This document shows, piece by piece, positions 25,061-32,316 of a stretch of DNA of 64,000 bases. The DNA is from Glaciecola sp964446865 (GTDB lineage: Bacteria; Pseudomonadota; Gammaproteobacteria; Enterobacterales; Alteromonadaceae), in contig CAYURD010000009.1 of the NCBI GenBank assembly GCA_964446865.1, forward strand, positions 1 through 64,000, read 5' to 3'. The notes under the pieces are model-generated. The model was not told the origin of the DNA. It searched no databases and was given only the letters and a program-made list of their open reading frames with translations. Within the stretch, counting starts at the first letter, position 1; each line of letters starts with the position of its first letter. The position numbers and the translations under genes were made by a program.

Positions 25061-25103
25061 TCTTGGTTATTAGGGATAACACTAAGATTACGCATAAACT
25101 AAA

Positions 25104-25309
25104 CGTCATTCCGGCGAAGGCCTAATACTGTTCGGTTAAGCCAAAACCCCGTCATTCCCGCGAAGGCGGGAACCTCTTTGGAACTGCGCGATGTTAGCTA
25201 AGTACATGTTTTAATACGTTTTGTAATAACATCAACCAGATCCCCGCCTTCGCGAGGATGACGAGGAAGTCTTAACCGAACAGTATTAGGCGAAGGCCGG
25301 AACCTCACA
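25104..25309. repeat. REP-like hairpin split by the 166-bp element (copy B insertion site)
   Basis: The left half CGTCATTCCGGCGAAGGCC (25104-25122) and right half GGCGAAGGCCGGAACCTC (25289-25306) overlap by the 10-bp direct repeat GGCGAAGGCC. Joined without the intervening 166 bp they restore TTCCGGC-GAAG-GCCGGAA, the same hairpin design as other copies in the window. This is the clearest evidence of mobility. Confidence 0.8.
25123..25288. mobile_element. 166-bp MITE-like element, copy B
   Basis: The terminal repeats TAATACTGTTCGGTTAAG (25123-25140) and CTTAACCGAACAGTATTA (25271-25288) are exact 18-bp inverses. The internal 114 bp (25150-25263) aligns with copies A and C and has its own inverted ends (CGTCATTCCCGCG / CGCGAGGATGACG). 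It is flanked by 10-bp direct repeats GGCGAAGGCC. No coding capacity, so mobilisation would need a transposase elsewhere. Confidence 0.85.
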
Positions 25310-25379
25310 CGGTTATCTCCCAACCTTAAATAACAAGCAATAAATAATGCGTGGTTTGTTCCAAGGAGATCCCTGCCTT

Positions 25380-25460
25380 CGCAGGGATGACGGTACTTAT
25401 TCGCAGGGATGACGGTACTTATTCGCAGGGATGACGGTTTTACTCGCGAGGATGACGATG
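25380..25460. repeat. Short tandem array of a REP half-site, 22-bp period
   Basis: CGCAGGGATGACGGTACTTATT repeats at 25380, 25402 and, degenerating, 25424; a fourth weaker half-site (CGCGAGGATGACG) starts near 25445. The region 25061-25467 has no gene and consists of these repeats plus copy B. Confidence 0.85.
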
Positions 25461-25467
25461 TTTATGC

Positions 25468-26244
25468 TTAAAAGAAGCTATATACCAAAGTAATCGCCGT
25501 TTCGGTATCCAATTTGTCAACGCCAGGGCCAACGTCGGTATTGTGGTCAAATTTAATGGAAAGCTTCATCGATAAATCACCGGCTATTTGTGCAGACAAC
25601 GCGCTTTCCGCTCTTGATTTAGTGTTGTCACTACCAATTTCAGTACTAAAGGTTTGTGTGAAACGAGATGTTTCAGAAATGGTTAAGCCATAGTTGATTG
25701 CGCCACGCACAACCACACCATCTTGATCTTCACCTTGTTGTGTTTCCGCAAAGGTATAACCCGGACCAATACTGTAGTCAAAGCTACTCTTTTCATCTTC
25801 CCATACCTTCTGGTTCCAACCGCCAGCAAGTGTTGCTTGGTATTTAAAGTTGCTGAAACGATCATCTTCGTATGAAGCAAACGCGAATAGGCGGTGGTCT
25901 GGGTTTTCCAGCTTGTAGTTACCTTGCCCGCTGGCAAAGAATTTTTGAGCAGATGTGCGCTCTACGTCAATCGTTTCACCAGGGTTGTCAGGGTCTTCAG
26001 CTTCAATAGTATCTTTTTTGTATAGGCCTTCAATCAGATACTCGTTACTCCAATTCTCTAGCTCTTGCTTAGCTTTAAAGCCTGCACTTGCTGAAGTTGT
26101 TTCAGTGTTACCTGAAGTAAAAATAAAACCGAACTCGCCGTCCATAGTCAGTGGTTTAGTTTCTTCGGCTATCGCCGCAGTACTTAATCCAAGGCTTGTA
26201 CATAGGGCGATTGTCGATATTGTTAGCAGTCGTTTATTCATCAT
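25468..26244 (-). CDS. DUF481 family outer-membrane protein, paralogue 1
   Basis: Predicted outer-membrane beta-barrel (YdiY/salt-stress-induced family) of 258 residues with a signal peptide (MMNKRLLTISTIALCTSLGLSTAAIAEE). The mature part has alternating strands with GEFGFIFTSGNTETTSASAGFKAKQELENWSNEYLIEG, FASYEDDRFSNFKYQATLAGGWNQKVW and a C-terminal aromatic ITLVYSFF, the normal barrel-assembly signal ending in F. Function of the family is not established. It lies directly downstream of a second DUF481 gene on the same strand, with 140 bp between, and the two share the core motifs, so they arose by duplication. Confidence 0.88.
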   Translation of the reverse strand: MMNKRLLTISTIALCTSLGLSTAAIAEETKPLTMDGEFGFIFTSGNTETTSASAGFKAKQELENWSNEYLIEGLYKKDTIEAEDPDNPGETIDVERTSAQKFFASGQGNYKLENPDHRLFAFASYEDDRFSNFKYQATLAGGWNQKVWEDEKSSFDYSIGPGYTFAETQQGEDQDGVVVRGAINYGLTISETSRFTQTFSTEIGSDNTKSRAESALSAQIAGDLSMKLSIKFDHNTDVGPGVDKLDTETAITLVYSFF

Positions 26245-26384
26245 TTATCCTTTGTAGTTGGCTCCATGCAACGTTTGTAACAACAAAATACAAACAAGGA
26301 GAGGGGTATTTGCTCGCATTGTAGGCGTTAACACACTATTTTCAAGTGCTTTTGAAAAAAAACCTTTATATGTAAAGTAGATAG

Positions 26385-27215
26385 CTAAAAAAAGTGGTAA
26401 ACCATAGAAATACTGGTTTGTGTCGACAATTGACTATCTTGCTGCGCAACACTGTCGTTAAACACTAAGTTAACACTAAGTTTCATCGCTAACTTTTCAA
26501 ATATTTTCGCCGTTATCGACGATTGTGAACGTGCCTTACTTATCTCTTCTCCCATTTCGGCAGAAAACACCTGCCTGAAGCGGGTTTCTTTGCCAAACTT
26601 AAGATTATACTGCAAGGTACCACGCACAATCATCTCTTCTATAGTGCGGCCGCTGCGCTCTTGACGTAAATGGCTGTAGCCCGGGCCGACGCTATATCTG
26701 AAATCAGAGGTATCATCCTTCCAAGCAACTTGGCTCCAGCCCAAAACAACGGTTGCTTGATCTCGAAGGCGATTAAATTGATTATCGTCGTATTCAAGAT
26801 AGGCAAACAATCGGTTGTTCGGTTTTACCAATTTATAATCTAGCTGAGCTGAAATTTCGATGCGACTTGTCTCGTCGGTAAGTGACTCTCCATTTCGCTG
26901 TATTTTATTGCGGCGCTCTAAAAATTGAGCCTCGTAGCGATTACTCCAATTTTTTAGCTCATGGTTAGCTTCAAACGCGATTTTGATTATACTCGTGTCT
27001 GTATTGCCAGTAGTGCTTAGTAATCCAGCCTCTCCTGACAAGGTAAAGGGCTTGGTATCTTTTTTGGATTTTCGATTTTTGTTGTACAGTGCGCTTAAGA
27101 TATTTTTTTCTTTGCTTAGGTTTCGAAAAAAATCAGACGCCTTTTCTTGTGCTAAAGACGCACAAGAAAAAGTGAGCATAAACATGCTTAAGATCAGTAA
27201 GAGTGTTTTCAACAT
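26385..27215 (-). CDS. DUF481 family outer-membrane protein, paralogue 2
   Basis: Second DUF481 barrel. The ATG at 27215 gives 276 residues with a proper signal peptide (MLKTLLLILSMFMLTFSCASLAQE); the frame is open upstream to 27266 but that part is not signal-like. Motifs shared with paralogue 1 include GEAGLLSTTGNTDTSIIKIAFEANHELKNWSNRYEAQ, FAYLEYDDNQFNRLRDQATVVLGWSQVAW and the terminal ISMVYHFF. The segment before the barrel (ASDFFRNLSKEKNILSALYNKNRKSKKD) is basic and unique to this copy. Divergence is considerable, so the duplication is old. Function unknown. Confidence 0.85.
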   Translation of the reverse strand: MLKTLLLILSMFMLTFSCASLAQEKASDFFRNLSKEKNILSALYNKNRKSKKDTKPFTLSGEAGLLSTTGNTDTSIIKIAFEANHELKNWSNRYEAQFLERRNKIQRNGESLTDETSRIEISAQLDYKLVKPNNRLFAYLEYDDNQFNRLRDQATVVLGWSQVAWKDDTSDFRYSVGPGYSHLRQERSGRTIEEMIVRGTLQYNLKFGKETRFRQVFSAEMGEEISKARSQSSITAKIFEKLAMKLSVNLVFNDSVAQQDSQLSTQTSISMVYHFF

Positions 27216-27329
27216 AGCGCAATTCTTTAATATTTTTACGCGCGTTGGTGTATGGGTTAAGTCCATGACAACTTACTGCCATGATATTTGTTTACCTATC
27301 CTTGCTTATATTTGTTAATTTATGCTGTC

Positions 27330-28151
27330 TTACTTAATAGCATTTGCAATTTTAGATGACTCAGCCAACGCGAACTCATGAATGATATCATAATCATAGT
27401 CGTTTAAGCCAATGGATTGCACTGCCTGCAGGTTCAAATGTTCATCTTTTAATAAAGCTTGACCAAGCTGTTTTTCAGCCATAGTCGCCGCCATGTAGAG
27501 GATACTTTCTTCGCGGCTAAGCTGTTGGTGGTCAAATAAGGTCAGCATTGTCATGCTGTCGCTCAAATTCTCAGGAAGCTTCCAATCAGACAGTATCCGT
27601 CCTGAACAAGTCGCAAAGGTAAATCCAAATATCTGACGCTGGGTCTCGAGCGGCATAACATCATCAGTGCGTTTTAGATATTTTTTGTATTTAGCGTCAA
27701 GTTTAGTCGCACATACCAACTCACTTAAATTCATCAAAATACCCATTACAAAATAACGTTCACTGCCACGCTCTTGGATTTGTTGAGCGATAGCTTTTGC
27801 AATAAGGCCTGTTCTCACTGATTTTTCCCAAAACACATTAAAATCTAACAGCTCACTGGTAAATGCTTTAAATGCCAAATTAGCGGTTTCAGCCATCGAG
27901 ATGTTATATGCGGCCTCGCCACCAATAATGCTTAGCGCTTTTGGTACACTCGTGATTTGAGACGGAAAACGAAATAAGGCTGAGTTTGCCAACTTGAGTA
28001 ATTTGGCGCTAAGAGACGGGTCTACCGACATTATTTTAGCCATATCATCTACGCTGCTTCGAGGGTCGTCGAGTAATTGACGCAAGCGAATGCAAGTATC
28101 AGGCAGTGTAAAACTATGATTGGCATACTTAACTATTGGTGACATCGACAT
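27330..28151 (-). CDS. HDOD-domain signalling protein
   Basis: A stand-alone HDOD protein of 273 residues. The domain spans about residues 15-210: LPDTCIRLRQLLDDPRSSVDDMAKIMSVDPSLSAKLLKLANSALF, then ITSVPKALSIIGGEAAYNISMAETANLAF. HDOD domains resemble HD phosphohydrolases but usually lack the metal-binding HD pair, and act as protein-protein modules in chemotaxis and cyclic-di-GMP systems. No output domain is attached. The start ATG at 28151 has GAGAA upstream. The flanking genes give no clue to a partner. Confidence 0.9.
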   Translation of the reverse strand: MSMSPIVKYANHSFTLPDTCIRLRQLLDDPRSSVDDMAKIMSVDPSLSAKLLKLANSALFRFPSQITSVPKALSIIGGEAAYNISMAETANLAFKAFTSELLDFNVFWEKSVRTGLIAKAIAQQIQERGSERYFVMGILMNLSELVCATKLDAKYKKYLKRTDDVMPLETQRQIFGFTFATCSGRILSDWKLPENLSDSMTMLTLFDHQQLSREESILYMAATMAEKQLGQALLKDEHLNLQAVQSIGLNDYDYDIIHEFALAESSKIANAIK

Positions 28152-28279
28152 AATACATTTCTCGCTAACCGTTAATGGGACAGCAAGTTATTATGCTACT
28201 ACCCAATTTGCGTGCGAGTATAAGTGTTTTGTTACCCCAATAGGGTAAGGCTGTTAATACCCTTTATGGCTAGGTATAC

Positions 28280-28534
28280 CTAAAACAAATCGCCTTGCTG
28301 AAAATGGGTTTCAGACTGCTGCATTTGTTGACCGCGCGCTAAATGCGCTTTTTTACGCCGGTTACAGGCAATAATAATAATGCGCTTTGTTTGGTCGTCT
28401 ATCGTGTTCCAGTGATGGCGTTCTTCTCTAGAACGATAACAACCGGTGCAGTAGCCTCGAGGACCCGACTCGCAGACACCAATGCAAGGCGATGGGATCG
28501 CAAAAAACTCCATTTGCTGCATTATTTGTGGCAT
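28280..28534 (-). CDS. DUF1289 family small cysteine-rich protein
   Basis: 84 residues. The DUF1289 core is IPSPCIGVCESGPRGYCTGCYRSREERHHWNTIDDQTKRIII, with four cysteines (C17, C21, C29, C32) in a spacing suited to a metal site. The C-terminus is basic (ACNRRKKAHLARGQQ). Function unknown; members often sit near housekeeping genes. The ATG at 28534 has GAGA upstream; internal ATGs at codons 5 and 8 are possible starts. Standing between the HDOD gene and lpd, it is separated from lpd by a strong terminator. Confidence 0.87.
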   Translation of the reverse strand: MPQIMQQMEFFAIPSPCIGVCESGPRGYCTGCYRSREERHHWNTIDDQTKRIIIIACNRRKKAHLARGQQMQQSETHFQQGDLF

Positions 28535-28634
28535 TGCTGTCTCGACATAAAGCTCTACTGTTGTAACGAGGTTACTCTACTAACATAGATGTTGCTGATA
28601 ATATTTGTGCGTATATTGACATATTTTTGAACAT

Positions 28635-28669
28635 AAAAAAAACCGAAGGACCAATAAAAGGCACTTCGG
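28635..28669 (-). terminator. Rho-independent terminator of the pyruvate dehydrogenase operon
   Basis: On the minus strand CCGAAG-T-GCC, a 7-nt loop and GGT-C-CTTCGG are followed by eight Ts. It lies 25 bp after the lpd stop. A textbook intrinsic terminator. Confidence 0.9.
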
Positions 28670-28693
28670 CTCTTGTGATAGTGCAAGACTAAC

Positions 28694-30115
28694 TTACTTT
28701 TTCTTGGCTTTCGGGTTTGGCATGTCGGTAATACTACCTTCAAAGATCTCTGCCGCTAGGCCAATTGACTCATTAAGCGTTGGGTGAGCATGGATAGTTA
28801 ATGCAACATCTTCTGCATCAGCGCCCATTTCAATAGCTAAGCCTATTTCGCCAAGCATTTCACCGGCATTAGTACCAATAATAGCACCACCAATGACTCG
28901 GCCGTTGTCTTTATCAAACAACATTTTTGTCATGCCATCGGTTGCTTGAGAAGCAATTGCTCGGCCTGAAGCTGCCCATGGGAAGGTTGCCGCTTCGTAG
29001 TTAACGCCTTGTTCTTTAGCTTCTTTTTCAGTTAAACCCACCCAAGCGATTTCTGGTTCAGTGTATGCCACTGAAGGAATACCTTTTGGATCAAAGTAGT
29101 GCTTTTTACCTGAAATAACTTCAGCGGCTACATGGCCTTCGTGCACCGCTTTGTGCGCAAGCATAGGTTGGCCAACAAGGTCACCTATTGCGAAAATGTT
29201 AGCAACGTTTGTACGCATTTGCTTATCGACATTAATAAAGCCACGCTCATCTACATTTACGCCAGCTTTTTCGGCTGCGACTAATGAGCCATTAGGACGA
29301 CGTCCTACGGCAACTAATACGCGGTCATAACGTACTGGTTCGCTTGGAGCTTGCTTGCCTTCAAAGCTAACATATACGCCATCATCTTTTGATTCAACAG
29401 CCGTTACTTTAGTTTCAAGCATGGTGTTAAACTTACCTTTAATAGTCTTCATATAGACTTTCATGATGTCTTTGTCTGCAGCAGGTACAAGCTGATCTAA
29501 AAACTCAACCACATCAATTTGTGACCCAAGCGCATGATAAACTGTGCCCATTTCCAAACCAATAATACCACCACCAAGAATCAGCATTTTGCCTGGAATG
29601 TCTTTCATTTCAAGCGCACCAGTGCTGTCCATAATACGGTCATCATCTTTTGGCACAAACGGTAAGGCTACAGGTTCAGAACCCGCTGCTATTATCGCGT
29701 TATCAAAGGTAATGGTTGTTTTACCGTCTTTGCCTTCAACTTCGAGGGTGTTGGCGCCACTAAATTTACCATAGCCCTGTACATGTTGGACTTTGCGCAT
29801 TTTTGACATACCAGACAAACCTTTGGTTAGTTGGCTGACAACTGAGTCTTTCCATCCGCGAATTTTATCGAGATCAAAAGTAGGCTCACCAAAGCTAACG
29901 CCGTGGCTTGATAAGTGTTTAGCTTCTTGTATCACTTTTGCAACGTGCAAAAGTGCTTTTGACGGTATACAGCCAACGTTTAAACAAACACCACCTAGTG
30001 TTTCTCTAGCATCAACAATCACTGTATCAATACCTAAATCTGCCGCTCTAAAAGCCGCTGAATAACCGCCAGGACCGGCGCCAAGTACTACAAGTTGTGT
30101 TTTGATTTCGCTCAT
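28694..30115 (-). CDS. lpdA: Dihydrolipoyl dehydrogenase (E3)
   Basis: FAD flavoprotein reoxidising dihydrolipoyl groups of the pyruvate and 2-oxoglutarate dehydrogenases and glycine cleavage. At 473 residues it matches E. coli Lpd (474). The FAD GxGxxG (VVLGAGPGGYSAAFRAADLG), the redox disulfide in GGVCLNVGCIPSKALL, the NAD fold (LILGGGIIGLEMGTVYHALGS) and the catalytic HAHPTLNES at the C-terminal interface are all present. Last gene of pdhR-aceE-aceF-lpd, 80 bp after aceF. It is the only Lpd in the window and may also serve GcvH. Confidence 0.98.
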   Translation of the reverse strand: MSEIKTQLVVLGAGPGGYSAAFRAADLGIDTVIVDARETLGGVCLNVGCIPSKALLHVAKVIQEAKHLSSHGVSFGEPTFDLDKIRGWKDSVVSQLTKGLSGMSKMRKVQHVQGYGKFSGANTLEVEGKDGKTTITFDNAIIAAGSEPVALPFVPKDDDRIMDSTGALEMKDIPGKMLILGGGIIGLEMGTVYHALGSQIDVVEFLDQLVPAADKDIMKVYMKTIKGKFNTMLETKVTAVESKDDGVYVSFEGKQAPSEPVRYDRVLVAVGRRPNGSLVAAEKAGVNVDERGFINVDKQMRTNVANIFAIGDLVGQPMLAHKAVHEGHVAAEVISGKKHYFDPKGIPSVAYTEPEIAWVGLTEKEAKEQGVNYEAATFPWAASGRAIASQATDGMTKMLFDKDNGRVIGGAIIGTNAGEMLGEIGLAIEMGADAEDVALTIHAHPTLNESIGLAAEIFEGSITDMPNPKAKKK

Positions 30116-30195
30116 AAGCTTAATATGACCTCAATTTTTTAAATTCTATAGACGCCGCGTATTCTAAAGCAAAACACGCGGCAATTCACTAATAC

Positions 30196-32304
30196 TTACA
30201 ACAATATACGACGTATATCTGCTAAACAATCAGCAAGATGCACCGCGAACCTTGCGGCAAGTGCGCCATCAATAACACGGTGATCGTACGACAACGATAA
30301 AGGTAACATTAACCTTGGTTCAAAGTCCTTACCGTTCCACTTTGGTTTAATCTCTGACTTAGAGACACCTAAAATGGCAACGTCGGGCGCATTTACAATT
30401 GGTGTAAATCCGGTACCGCCAATACCACCTAGACTAGATATAGTAAAACAGCTTCCCTGCATATCAGCCGCTTTTAACTTACCATCACGAGCTTTAACGC
30501 TTATTTCCATTAATTCTTTAGAAATTTCCATGACGCCTTTTTTATCAACGTCTCTAACGACGGGCACCACTAGACCATTAGGTGTATCAACAGCAATACC
30601 AACATGATAGTACTTCTTCATCACCAAGCTTTCGCCCGATGCAGATAAAGAAGAATTAAAAGTAGGATACATCTTTAATGCGTCAGCGACTGCTTTCATC
30701 ATAAAGACTAAGGGCGTGATTTTTACGCCTAGCTTACGTTTTTCTGCGATGACATTTTGTTGTTTTCTGAAGTCTTCTAAATCAGTGATATCGGCTTCTT
30801 CAAACTGCGTAACATGCGGAATAGTTACCCAGTTACGATGCAAATTTGGTCCCGAAAGCTTTTGTATTCTGGTCAACGCGACTTCTTCGACTTCACCAAA
30901 CTTCGCAAAATCTACTTTTGGCGGCGGCAAGACTTGCAAGCCTCCTGAGCCCTCGGCAACATTTGATCCGGGTGTCATTTTAGGGCGAGATAGTTCGTAT
31001 TTGACGTAGGACTGAACGTCTTCTTTTAAGATACGACCTTTACGTCCACTGCCACTTACCTGACTTAAATCAACACCAAACTCGCGAGCTACACGACGTA
31101 CTGATGGAGATGCATGCACTCTACCTGTTTTACTGATTTCTCCGGCTGATGGATGNNNNNNNNNNNNNNNNNNNNNNNNNNNNNNNNNNNNNNNNNNNNN
31201 NNNNNNNNNNNNNNNNNNNNNNNNNNNNNNNNNNNNNNNNNNNNNNNNNNNNNNNGCCGCAGGCGCTTTTTGCGCGGGCGCTGATACAGCTGCAGGTGCT
31301 TGTGAAGCTGCTGGTTGTGCTGCATCGGCAGGTGCGCTTGCACCCTCTACCTCTAAGCTTAAGACTAATGAACCTTCAGAGACCTTATCGCCTACTTTAA
31401 CTTTCAGTGACACGACCTTACCAGCTTGAGGAGAAGGCACGTCCATAGTTGCTTTGTCAGTTTCAAGCGTAATAAGACCGTCTTCTTCAGCAACGCTGTC
31501 GCCTTCAGCAACCAGTACTTCAATAATATCGACATCTGTAGCATCACCAATATCAGGCACGGTAACTTCTATCACAGAAGGTCCCGAGCTTGCCGCTGGT
31601 GCGGCAGGTGCGGCAGGTGCGGAAGGTGTAGAAGGTGTAGAAGGTGTAGAAGGTGCAGCAGTTGAGACAGGCGCAGAAGACACCGCCTCTTCAGGTGCAG
31701 CCGAACCAGCATCAGCGTTACTACTTGCAATTTCAAGCGTCAACACCAAAGAGCCTTCAGACACTTTATCGCCAACAGCCACTTTTAAACTGACGATTTT
31801 ACCCGCTTGTGGCGCAGGCACATCCATTGTTGCTTTATCTGTTTCTAAAGTAATTAGGCCATCTTCTTCAGCAACCGTATCGCCTTCTTGTACAAGTAAT
31901 TCGATTATATCAACGTCACTTGCGTCGCCAATATCAGGTACAAGCACTTCAATCACATTTGAAGATGCTGCAGGTGCTGAAGGTGCAGAAGGCGCTGCTT
32001 CAGTCGTAGCTGTAGAAGCGCTCGCAGCAGGCGCAGCTTCAGCTTCAGCCGCTTCCTCAACACCGCCAGCGGCTAACGCTTTTCCTAACACGTCACCCTC
32101 TTTAATTTTATCACCAACTTTAACGCTAATTTCTTTTATAACACCATCAAAAGGAATCGGTATATCCATGCTGGCTTTGTCACTTTCCACCGTGACAATC
32201 GACGCTTCAGCTTCTACTGACTCGCCAAGCTCAACACACACTTCAATGATCTCGACTTCTTCTCCGCCCACATCCGGGACAATAATATCTTGTAAATCTG
32301 CCAT
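30196..32304 (-). CDS. aceF: Dihydrolipoamide acetyltransferase (E2), three lipoyl domains; contains a sequence gap
   Basis: Core acetyltransferase of the pyruvate dehydrogenase complex. Three lipoyl domains carry lysines at about K43 (VESDKASMD), K157 and K284 (both LETDKATMD), joined by Ala/Pro/Ser/Thr-rich linkers; the linker before the third domain shows S-T-P and A-A-P codon repeats. The peripheral subunit-binding domain is HASPSVRRVAREFGVDLSQVSGSGRKGRIL and the catalytic domain ends with LSYDHRVIDGALAARF. The reading frame stays open across 100 Ns (31156-31255) in the linker between lipoyl domain 3 and the binding domain, so true length is not known. The ATG at 32304 has AAGGGAG upstream; aceE ends 12 bp before. 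Confidence 0.95.
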   Translation of the reverse strand: MADLQDIIVPDVGGEEVEIIEVCVELGESVEAEASIVTVESDKASMDIPIPFDGVIKEISVKVGDKIKEGDVLGKALAAGGVEEAAEAEAAPAASASTATTEAAPSAPSAPAASSNVIEVLVPDIGDASDVDIIELLVQEGDTVAEEDGLITLETDKATMDVPAPQAGKIVSLKVAVGDKVSEGSLVLTLEIASSNADAGSAAPEEAVSSAPVSTAAPSTPSTPSTPSAPAAPAAPAASSGPSVIEVTVPDIGDATDVDIIEVLVAEGDSVAEEDGLITLETDKATMDVPSPQAGKVVSLKVKVGDKVSEGSLVLSLEVEGASAPADAAQPAASQAPAAVSAPAQKAPAXXXXXXXXXXXXXXXXXXXXXXXXXXXXXXXXXXHPSAGEISKTGRVHASPSVRRVAREFGVDLSQVSGSGRKGRILKEDVQSYVKYELSRPKMTPGSNVAEGSGGLQVLPPPKVDFAKFGEVEEVALTRIQKLSGPNLHRNWVTIPHVTQFEEADITDLEDFRKQQNVIAEKRKLGVKITPLVFMMKAVADALKMYPTFNSSLSASGESLVMKKYYHVGIAVDTPNGLVVPVVRDVDKKGVMEISKELMEISVKARDGKLKAADMQGSCFTISSLGGIGGTGFTPIVNAPDVAILGVSKSEIKPKWNGKDFEPRLMLPLSLSYDHRVIDGALAARFAVHLADCLADIRRILL
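31156..31255. other. 100-N assembly gap inside aceF
   Basis: Exactly 100 unknown bases, a usual placeholder length. It falls in the low-complexity Ala/Pro linker, where short-read assembly commonly fails. Flanking translation is in one frame with this spacing, but that is a one-in-three coincidence and does not prove the length. Confidence 0.99.
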
Positions 32305-32316
32305 GATAGCTCTCCC

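Noticed and set aside
25380..25460. Short regular repeats that could suggest a CRISPR array
   Set aside because: Period is only 22 bp with no unique spacers of suitable size, and the repeat is a REP half-site found elsewhere; no cas genes.
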